Part shown: positions 1 through 5,426 of the stretch, in pieces
How the letters are laid out: each line of letters starts with the position of its first letter
Numbering within the stretch: the stretch's first letter is position 1
From: JAUWOY01 sp034431315
Lineage (GTDB): Bacteria > Chloroflexota > Anaerolineae > VGOG01
Reading direction: 5' to 3'
DNA length: 6,575 nt
NCBI GenBank assembly: GCA_034431315.1
Contig: DAOUDK010000112.1
Span: forward strand, 1 to 6,575
Translations under genes and position numbers: made by a program
Notes under the pieces: generated by a model
Database searches by the model: none
What the model saw: only the letters and a program-made list of their open reading frames with translations
What the model was told of the DNA's origin: nothing

Positions 1-1439
1 GCTATGGCACGGGCAAGATTGCCAACGCGCCGTTGATGACCGGCTGTATAGGGATCCTTCGTTTCAACCGTCAAGGCCACGGTCTGGATGATTCCGCCCA
101 GGGCTTCTCGCAACCTCTCCAAAGTATGTTGAAGTTCCTCCTCCGCCCGCTTGCGCTCAGCCAGCTCTCGCTGAGCCTCCTCGTACAGCCGCGCGTTCTC
201 GATGGCGATGGCCACTTGGCCGGCGAAGGCTTGCGCCATATCCGCGCTGTCCTCATCATAGACACCAGGCTCTCTATGGTCTATGGTCAGGAAACCCACC
301 GCCCTCTCCTTGGCTATCAGAGGAACGCCGATCCAGGAACAGACATACCCCGTATCACCCCTGGCGCGAAAGCGCTCGTCGGCCTGGGCATCGGCCAGGA
401 CCAGAGGGCGCTTCTCCTGCAAGAGCTCGCGGGTCAGAGCATCCTCCTTCACAAGGAAGGAAATCTGCAAAGCGCGCTCCAAGTCCGGGAAACCCCTACC
501 CGCAGTTAGCTTGGCGGTGCCATCGGAGAGGAGGAAAATGGCGGCGCTGTGATAGGGGATGACCCTCTCCAATTCTTCCAGGATGATGTCGAGCACTTCA
601 GTCAAGTCAAGGGTGGAAGTGACAGCCCTGTCTATCTCCCGCAGAGCCTCTATTCGCTCCAGATGGTGCCGTACCTCCTCCTCCGCCCGCTTGCGCTCGG
701 TGATGTCGCGGACAATACCCCGGAACCCAACGGGCTCACCTGTGGAACCCCTTATCAGAGACAGAGATGATTCAACGAACCTCCTGGTCCCGTCCTTTCT
801 GATAACCTCCCAATCGAATGCTCTAGCTGGTTCCCCTGTTCGGTAGACCTCATTAAAGGCTCGATACACTTGTTTGGCGCTCTCGTCATCCATATACTGT
901 CGGTTGTTCATGCCTAACAATTCATCTTCGGGATGTCCAAGAATTCTGCATAACGAATCATTGAAAAACGTGAAGTTCCCAGCAATGTCAACTTCGTAAT
1001 AGCCCTCTTCGATGTCCTCAAGAATCGTTCGATATTTCTCCTCGCTCTCCCGCAGCGCCTCCTCCGCCTCCCGCTTCTCGATGGCCCTGCGGACGGTCAC
1101 CAGCAGTTGCTCCACGTCGTAGGGCTTCTGCACGTAGCTGTAGGCCCCCAGGTTGACTGCTTCGATGGCCGATGCCTGGGAGGCATACCCGGTGAGCACG
1201 ATGCACTCCGTGCCAGGGGAGCGCTCCTTGATCTCACCCATCACCTCCAGGCCAGACATGTCCTCCAGCCTGAGGTCAATCAGGGCTACGGCAGGCACCT
1301 CCTCCTCGACCCTATCCAGGGCTGCCTTCCCCGTGGCAGCGGCTATGGGCGCATAACCCCTGACCCGTAGGATGTCGGAAAGGGTCTTCCTGACTTTGGG
1401 GTCATCGTCTACGATGAGAATAGTGCGCTTTGCATTCAT
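1..1439 (-). CDS. Response regulator REC-PAS-GAF-HD-GYP, probable c-di-GMP phosphodiesterase (3' end outside window)
   Basis: 479 residues are visible, reading from ATG at 1439 to the left edge with no stop. An N-terminal receiver (about 5-120) has acidic residues D11-D13, phosphoacceptor D55, T83 and K105-P106, all intact. A PAS domain follows (about 130-247, ending RDITERKRAEEE), then a GAF domain (about 265-420, ending AIENARLYEEAQ). The last 35 residues, with the motif DPYTAGHQRRV (462-472), match the start of an HD-GYP phosphodiesterase domain; the metal-binding HD and GYP motifs themselves lie beyond the window. The family hydrolyses cyclic-di-GMP in the cytoplasm, so this is the likely output of the operon (inference). 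The start is supported by GGAGGT five bases upstream and an ATGA overlap with the preceding double-receiver gene. The PAS segment is clearly lower in GC than the REC and GAF parts. Confidence 0.88.
   Translation of the reverse strand, partial: MNAKRTILIVDDDPKVRKTLSDILRVRGYAPIAAATGKAALDRVEEEVPAVALIDLRLEDMSGLEVMGEIKERSPGTECIVLTGYASQASAIEAVNLGAYSYVQKPYDVEQLLVTVRRAIEKREAEEALRESEEKYRTILEDIEEGYYEVDIAGNFTFFNDSLCRILGHPEDELLGMNNRQYMDDESAKQVYRAFNEVYRTGEPARAFDWEVIRKDGTRRFVESSLSLIRGSTGEPVGFRGIVRDITERKRAEEEVRHHLERIEALREIDRAVTSTLDLTEVLDIILEELERVIPYHSAAIFLLSDGTAKLTAGRGFPDLERALQISFLVKEDALTRELLQEKRPLVLADAQADERFRARGDTGYVCSWIGVPLIAKERAVGFLTIDHREPGVYDEDSADMAQAFAGQVAIAIENARLYEEAQRELAERKRAEEELQHTLERLREALGGIIQTVALTVETKDPYTAGHQRRVGNLARAI
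137..158 (-). repeat. Linker repeat copy, GAF to HD-GYP junction
   Basis: Contains GCAAGCGGGCGGAGGAG (coding strand), encoding ERKRAEEE between the GAF and HD-GYP domains of the leftmost gene. Confidence 0.85.
677..707 (-). repeat. Linker repeat copy, PAS to GAF junction
   Basis: 31 bases identical to the copies at 2976-3006 and 3357-3387; encodes DITERKRAEEE at the end of the PAS domain in the leftmost gene. A degenerate partial copy lies at about 1055-1079 at the REC-PAS junction (EKREAEEAL). Confidence 0.9.
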
Positions 1440-2215
1440 GGCTTACCTCCCTTTCTTTTTCTGACTCGCTGGCCCAAAATCCTGGCCAACTCCTGGCGGC
1501 GGATTTCGGCCACCACCTGGAGCAGCCCCTCTATCTGGAAGGGCTTGTAGAGGCAGGTGTAGGCGCCAATCTTCAAGGCCGCCTCTATCGCCTGCCCCAT
1601 CTCCTGCCGGTAGCCGGTCACCATCACCACCGGCAGGCGAGGATACCGCTCCCTGATCTCCTCGAGCACCTCCAACCCGCTGACGTCATTCAGCTTCATG
1701 TCCAGCAGCACCACCTGTCCATCCGCTCTGACTCTCTCCACTACATCGTGCGGGTCGGTGATCTGAGTCACGGCGAAGCTCCGCGCCCGCAATATGTCTC
1801 CCAGCGTCCTGGCAAACTTCGGGTCGTCGTCCACAATGACGATGGAGCGTTCCCGGCCCAGGGAAGAGAAGAAGCTGAGCAAGAGGTTGATGTCCAACGG
1901 CTTGGTGAGGGCGGCTACAGCGCCCTCCTCCAGCCCCTCCTGGACCAGCTTGTCGGTAGAGTAGGCGGTCATCAGCACCACCGGCAGATCGGGTTGCCTG
2001 GCCTTGATGGCTCTGTACAGCTCCACCCCATTCATCTCCGGCATCTTGATGTCGGTCAGCACGCAGTCGAAGCGTCCCCCCGCCACTTTTTCCAGAGCTT
2101 CAGGGCCGGAGTGGGCGACCTCGACTTCGTAGCCCTTGACCTGGAAGATGTCCGCCAGGGTCTTGGCCATCCTGCGGTCGTCGTCCACGACCAGGATGCG
2201 CAGTTTCTCGTTCAT
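1436..2215 (-). CDS. Tandem receiver (REC-REC) protein without output domain
   Basis: 259 residues forming two CheY-like receivers joined by a short linker. REC1 (about 5-118) has D11/D12, phosphoacceptor D55, T83 and K105-P106. REC2 (about 123-240) has D129-D131, phosphoacceptor D172, T200 and K224-P225. Both sites look phosphorylatable. The C-terminus is a short basic tail (RVRKRKGGKP) with no DNA-binding, GGDEF, HD-GYP or kinase domain. It starts in a 4-base ATGA overlap with the histidine kinase gene and ends in the same way at the HD-GYP regulator gene. Likely roles are phosphate intermediate, sink or protein-interaction regulator between the kinase and the downstream regulator (inference). 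By eye REC2 resembles the receiver of the downstream gene (shared TLxDILRxR, SGLEV, VTGY, IEA..GAY) more than it resembles REC1, suggesting duplication. Confidence 0.92.
   Translation of the reverse strand: MNEKLRILVVDDDRRMAKTLADIFQVKGYEVEVAHSGPEALEKVAGGRFDCVLTDIKMPEMNGVELYRAIKARQPDLPVVLMTAYSTDKLVQEGLEEGAVAALTKPLDINLLLSFFSSLGRERSIVIVDDDPKFARTLGDILRARSFAVTQITDPHDVVERVRADGQVVLLDMKLNDVSGLEVLEEIRERYPRLPVVMVTGYRQEMGQAIEAALKIGAYTCLYKPFQIEGLLQVVAEIRRQELARILGQRVRKRKGGKP
1445..1450 (-). promoter_or_regulatory. Ribosome binding site of the REC-PAS-GAF-HD-GYP gene
   Basis: GGAGGT five bases before the ATG at 1439, inside the last codons of the double-receiver gene. It fixes the start and, with the ATGA overlap at 1436-1439, supports coupling. 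Confidence 0.85.
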
Positions 2216-5200
2216 ACTTCCACCTCCCTGGTGGGCAGCCTCACCGTGAAAGTGCTCCCCTTCCCCTCTTCGCTCTCCACCTCGATGCTCCCCCCGTTGG
2301 CCTCCACCAGGCTCTTGGAGACCGCCAGCCCCAGCCCGATGCCCCGCGCCTTGGTGGTGAACAGCGGCTCGAAGAGCTTGGCCATGTTCTCCTCGGGAAT
2401 GCCGCAGCCGGTGTCGGTGATGGAGATGGCCACAGACCTCGGAGGTTTTTCGGAAACCTCCGAGGTCTTGATGACCAACCTACCCCCCTCTTTCATCGCC
2501 TGGTAGGCGTTGACGACCAGGTTGACCAGCACCTGCCCCATCTGCCGGGGGTCTACGAACACCGGGGGCAAGTCGGGGGCGATCTGGGTGATCACCTCCA
2601 CCTCCACGGGCGGAGGGCGTTTCTCCAACACCTCGGCCACCAGCTCGGAGACCGCTACCCTCTCCCTATCGGGCATCCTGGTGCGCGAGAAGTCCAGCAG
2701 GTCGGAGATGATCTTGCTCGAATTGCGCACCTCTGCGGAGATCATCTCCAGGTATTCTTTGGTGGTCTCGTCAGCCTCGGTGAGGGTCATCTGGAGGAAG
2801 TACACGGCGTTGGAGATCACCCCCAGGGGGTTGCGCAACTCGTGGCCCACGCCGCCGGCCAGTTGGCCCAGAATGGCCAGCTTCTCCCGGCGGACCAGTT
2901 GCTCCTGGGCATCTCGAAGTTCCTGGGTGCGCTCCTCCACCATCTCCTCTAGCCGCTCCGAGTACTCCTTCAGCGCCTCCTCCGCCCGCTTGCGCTCGGT
3001 GATGTCCTGCAATATACCCACTAAGCGAACAGCTTTGCCATGCTCTTTCTCTGTAAGGCTGATGGAAGAAAGTACAACATAACCCTTCTTAGTCTTAAAT
3101 CTGTACTCTGCTGTAGCACGATCTTTCTTCTGAATAGCTTCTTGCAGAATTGACAGAACCTTATCTCTATCCTCAGAGTGTATTCTTTCTGTCCAGCCCT
3201 CAATGTCAACTTGTGCGAATTCTTCAGGTGTATATCCTGTAATCTCTTCAATCGCGCCGCCCCAGATAATCTTGCCTGTGGTGATATCGTAGCTAAATGT
3301 AAATCCCCTTGCTGCTTCTATCGCCGCTGATGCCTGTTTTTCACTTCTCCGCAACGCCTCCTCCGCCCGCTTGCGCTCGGTGATGTCCCAGAATATACCC
3401 TGTATTCCAGCAGCTTGGCCCTTGGAATCATAAATCGGGGTCTTGACCACCCGCACATAGATCTTCTCGCCACCTAGCGGCTGATGCTCTTCCACTGTTT
3501 CGAAGATTTCTCCGGCCTCGATGATGCGTTGGTCATCTTCTTGATATTTCTTTGCTAAGTCGGGTGGATGAAGGTCGAAATCTGTTTTGCCGATGATTTC
3601 TGCCAGTGGTTTTCCCTGGGTAGTGCAAAAACGTTGATTGGCAAACGTAAACCGGCCGTCCGAATCTTTGCGGAAAATGTTTTGTGGCAGGCTTTCAACA
3701 AGTGAATGATAGAGGGCCTCCGACTCCCGCAGCGCCGCCTCCGCCCGCTTGCGCTCGGTGATGTCGAGTCCATACACGTTGACGTAGTCTGCATCCACCA
3801 CAGGCGCAAACGTCAGAGAGAGTATACGATCCCCAACCTCAACTTCAGCTTCCTTGCTTGAGCCGGAACTAAAGACATCCAGAGTGAGTTTGCGCCAGTC
3901 GTCAGGCAAGAGTTGCCCCACCTGGCATCCCCAAAGGTTCAACAAGGACAAACTCGCCTCGTTGGTGTAGAGGATGGTGCCATCCTTTGCGACCCGCAGC
4001 ACGGGGTTGGGGTTTTCGCTTGGGAATTTCGCCAACCTGCCTATCTCCTCCTCCGCCCGCTTGCGCTCAAGGATTTCTTTCTGAGCTTCCTCGTACAACC
4101 GGGTATTCTCAACAGCGATGGCCGCGTGGTTGGCGAATAAGGTCAGCAATTCCAGGTCAGCCTGCGTGAAACGCTTGGTCTCCACGTCGTCCAGCACGTG
4201 GATCACCCCGGTCACCTGGCCTTTCCAGATCATCGGTGCGCTGAGTACAGCAGTGAAAGGCTGCTCCTCCTCGTAGACAGCAGCGCGTCTACTCCAGGTG
4301 CGATAATCGTCAATGATCAGCGGCTCCCCGGTCTGGGCCACTATGCCGGCCGCACCCTCACTGTACTTGAGCACCGTCCCGATGTAATCGTCAGGGGTGT
4401 TGTAACTCACCACGCAGCGGGCTTCCTCTCGGTCGGGATTGCATAGGTACATCCCGCCGCTCGGCCTGTTCAGCAACTGCGTTGCCCGCTCGACGATGGT
4501 CTCGAGCAGTGTGGGCAAATCGTGTGGAGCGGTGATGTCGAGCACGGTTGCCTGAAGCGCAGTCAGCTCTTCGGCCCGGCGACGCAGCGCCTCCTCCGTC
4601 CGCTTGCGCTCCTCCTCCAGTTCGATGCTGCGCAGGGCGAAGGCGATGTCTGCGGCAACTTCTTGGAACAAAGACCGCTCTTCCTCGTCCGCGACAAAAT
4701 CGGTGAGAGTGTGAATGGTCAACACGCCGTAGACCTTCTCGCCGTGCTCCAGTCGGACAGCCATCGCCGCCATGTTACCGTGGTTCTTCGACAGGGGACA
4801 GCCAGCGCAGGTGGAGGCGCGGTCTTCGATTATCACCACGCCCGATTGCGACAACGCCATTCGTGCGCAAGCGGGCAACTCGCCACGATTCAACTGCTCG
4901 ACCAGGGGCAAGAAATCTTCGCCCAAACCAGCTCCGGCGGTCGTCACCAGTTCCCCGGACTCATCCAACAGAGCGATCCAGGCACTATGATATCCGCGAG
5001 TCTCGGTCAGGTTGTCGCAAGCGCCTTGCAGCAGACGGTCGCGGTCCCTTTCCCTGGTAATCAGTTGGTTGATGTTGCGGATGGCACGAAGCACGAGGTT
5101 GAGATGTTCGACTCTCTCCTCCGCCCGCCTGCGCTTGGTGATCATGAATTGAGCGTAGACACCGAATCCAATGAGGATGCACACAACCACCAAACGCATC

Positions 5201-5367
5201 CAGAGTTCGTTCGTATCTGGGGAGAGTATTTGCCTGACAAAGGAGCCCTCATGGAATACAAGAACATCTATAGCCGATTCAAGAATCCAGAAGAACACCC
5301 CTAGCTCGATTGCGAGCGCTATCATGTTACTGAATATGCTTCCGTGGTTTGTGATCCTATCCTTCAT
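2212..5367 (-). CDS. Membrane-bound multi-sensor histidine kinase (2 TM, GAF-GAF-PAS-PAS-PAS-HisKA-HATPase)
   Basis: 1051 residues from ATG at 5367. Two hydrophobic segments (about 12-38 and 58-76) enclose only about 20 residues, too small for an external sensor domain, so sensing is probably cytoplasmic or within the membrane. Then GAF1 (about 100-250), GAF2 (about 281-425), a short divergent PAS1 (about 446-537), PAS2 (about 549-663), PAS3 (about 675-790) and a coiled coil (about 798-828). HisKA carries the phosphoacceptor H842 in GHELRNPL. The HATPase domain has N box N949/N953, G1 box DTGCG (985-989), F box F999 and G2 box GIGLGL (1009-1014). All kinase motifs are intact. The start was chosen because AGAGGAGG lies 8 bases upstream; an in-frame start at 5499 would overlap fakA by 73 bases and encode unrelated residues. 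Modules are separated by ERKRAEEA linkers from a repeated DNA sequence. It probably phosphorylates the receivers encoded downstream (inference from the overlaps). Confidence 0.93.
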   Translation of the reverse strand: MKDRITNHGSIFSNMIALAIELGVFFWILESAIDVLVFHEGSFVRQILSPDTNELWMRLVVVCILIGFGVYAQFMITKRRRAEERVEHLNLVLRAIRNINQLITRERDRDRLLQGACDNLTETRGYHSAWIALLDESGELVTTAGAGLGEDFLPLVEQLNRGELPACARMALSQSGVVIIEDRASTCAGCPLSKNHGNMAAMAVRLEHGEKVYGVLTIHTLTDFVADEEERSLFQEVAADIAFALRSIELEEERKRTEEALRRRAEELTALQATVLDITAPHDLPTLLETIVERATQLLNRPSGGMYLCNPDREEARCVVSYNTPDDYIGTVLKYSEGAAGIVAQTGEPLIIDDYRTWSRRAAVYEEEQPFTAVLSAPMIWKGQVTGVIHVLDDVETKRFTQADLELLTLFANHAAIAVENTRLYEEAQKEILERKRAEEEIGRLAKFPSENPNPVLRVAKDGTILYTNEASLSLLNLWGCQVGQLLPDDWRKLTLDVFSSGSSKEAEVEVGDRILSLTFAPVVDADYVNVYGLDITERKRAEAALRESEALYHSLVESLPQNIFRKDSDGRFTFANQRFCTTQGKPLAEIIGKTDFDLHPPDLAKKYQEDDQRIIEAGEIFETVEEHQPLGGEKIYVRVVKTPIYDSKGQAAGIQGIFWDITERKRAEEALRRSEKQASAAIEAARGFTFSYDITTGKIIWGGAIEEITGYTPEEFAQVDIEGWTERIHSEDRDKVLSILQEAIQKKDRATAEYRFKTKKGYVVLSSISLTEKEHGKAVRLVGILQDITERKRAEEALKEYSERLEEMVEERTQELRDAQEQLVRREKLAILGQLAGGVGHELRNPLGVISNAVYFLQMTLTEADETTKEYLEMISAEVRNSSKIISDLLDFSRTRMPDRERVAVSELVAEVLEKRPPPVEVEVITQIAPDLPPVFVDPRQMGQVLVNLVVNAYQAMKEGGRLVIKTSEVSEKPPRSVAISITDTGCGIPEENMAKLFEPLFTTKARGIGLGLAVSKSLVEANGGSIEVESEEGKGSTFTVRLPTREVEV
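2222..2227 (-). promoter_or_regulatory. Ribosome binding site of the double-receiver gene
   Basis: GGAGGT six bases before the ATG at 2215, inside the 3' end of the kinase gene. With the ATGA overlap at 2212-2215 it supports translational coupling. Confidence 0.85.
2434..2468. repeat. Perfect 15-bp inverted repeat (palindromic element) inside the kinase ATPase domain
   Basis: The arm AGACCTCGGAGGTTT (2434-2448) is followed by a 5-base loop and its exact reverse complement (2454-2468). On the kinase coding strand it spans codons K967 to S978 and is translated as TSEVSEKPPRS between two strands of the HATPase domain, where relatives usually have a shorter turn. The reading frame and all ATP-site motifs are kept. 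No U-run follows on either strand, so it is not a terminator. It looks like a REP/MITE-type palindromic insertion adopted as coding sequence (inference). Confidence 0.8.
2976..3006 (-). repeat. Linker repeat copy, PAS3 to HisKA coiled coil
   Basis: 31 bases identical to 677-707 and 3357-3387; encodes DITERKRAEEA (about 788-798 of the kinase). Confidence 0.9.
3357..3387 (-). repeat. Linker repeat copy, PAS2 to PAS3
   Basis: 31 bases identical to 677-707 and 2976-3006; encodes DITERKRAEEA (about 661-671 of the kinase). Confidence 0.9.
3738..3765 (-). repeat. Linker repeat copy, PAS1 to PAS2
   Basis: 28 bases identical to the 31-base copies, diverging where the protein reads AEAAL instead of AEEAL (535-546 of the kinase). 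Confidence 0.88.
4047..4068 (-). repeat. Linker repeat copy, GAF2 to PAS1
   Basis: 22 bases identical to the copy at 137-158. It encodes ERKRAEEE after GAF2, in the same context (LYEEAQ upstream) as that copy. Confidence 0.88.
4590..4611 (-). repeat. Linker repeat copy, GAF1 to GAF2
   Basis: 22-base copy with one substitution (R to T in the protein: ERKRTEEA). Confidence 0.85.
5115..5142 (-). repeat. Diverged linker repeat copy after TM2
   Basis: Encodes ITKRRRAEERV directly after the second membrane segment. It is recognisable by GCGGGCGGAGGAG with several substitutions, and joins the membrane part to GAF1. Confidence 0.7.
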
Positions 5368-5372
5368 CAATT

Positions 5373-5393
5373 GCGCCTCCTCTGCCCGCTTGC
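5373..5393 (-). repeat. Extragenic linker repeat copy between fakA and the kinase gene
   Basis: 21 bases matching 2973-2993 with one mismatch. It lies in the 59-base gap, in the kinase reading frame (SKRAEEAQ would precede the Met), but with no start codon upstream of it inside the gap. It supplies the kinase Shine-Dalgarno. Confidence 0.8.
5376..5383 (-). promoter_or_regulatory. Ribosome binding site of the histidine kinase gene, formed from a linker-repeat copy
   Basis: AGAGGAGG lies 8 bases before the ATG at 5367 and 5 bases before a TTG at 5370. It decides the start of the kinase gene. The same bases belong to a copy of the ERKRAEEA-coding repeat (5373-5393), which here is untranslated. 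Confidence 0.8.
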
Positions 5394-5413
5394 TTACCTG
5401 TTGAGCAAACGGG
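5385..5413 (-). promoter_or_regulatory. Hairpin in the leader just upstream of the kinase ribosome site
   Basis: In the transcript CCCGUUUGCU (5413-5404) can pair with AGCAAGCGGG (5394-5385): 10 bp with one G-U pair and a 9-base loop, ending one base before the Shine-Dalgarno. No U-run follows, so it is not an intrinsic terminator. A competing 5-bp hairpin (GAGCA/TGCTC, 5403-5418) uses some of the same bases. A role in translation control is possible but unproven; it partly arises because one arm is the linker repeat. Confidence 0.4.
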
Positions 5414-5426
5414 TGCTCGGTTAATG

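Noticed and set aside
1321..1340. 6-bp inverted repeat in the receiver of the leftmost gene
   Set aside because: Short, in ordinary coding sequence, expected by chance at this GC.
1603..1637. 9-bp inverted repeat with a 17-base loop in the double-receiver gene
   Set aside because: It falls on codons of the conserved LPVVMVTGYR segment and is weak enough to be chance.
2434..2468. Intrinsic terminator
   Set aside because: The stem is strong but lies inside a gene and no U-run follows on either strand.
1430..2506. A 358-residue open frame on the plus strand
   Set aside because: It lies antisense to the double-receiver and kinase genes, has no recognisable motif, and follows from GC-rich codon use on the other strand.
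2976..4068. Internal translation starts driven by GGAGGAGG within linker repeats
   Set aside because: No ATG or GTG lies at a suitable distance after the copies checked; one TTG after the 4047-4068 copy is too weak a case.
4522..5304. A 260-residue open frame on the plus strand
   Set aside because: It is antisense to GAF1 and the membrane segments; its repeated LLRPLAL peptide is only the complement of the linker repeat.
137..5393. CRISPR-like array
   Set aside because: Repeat spacing is irregular (hundreds of bases) and the copies are in-frame protein linkers.
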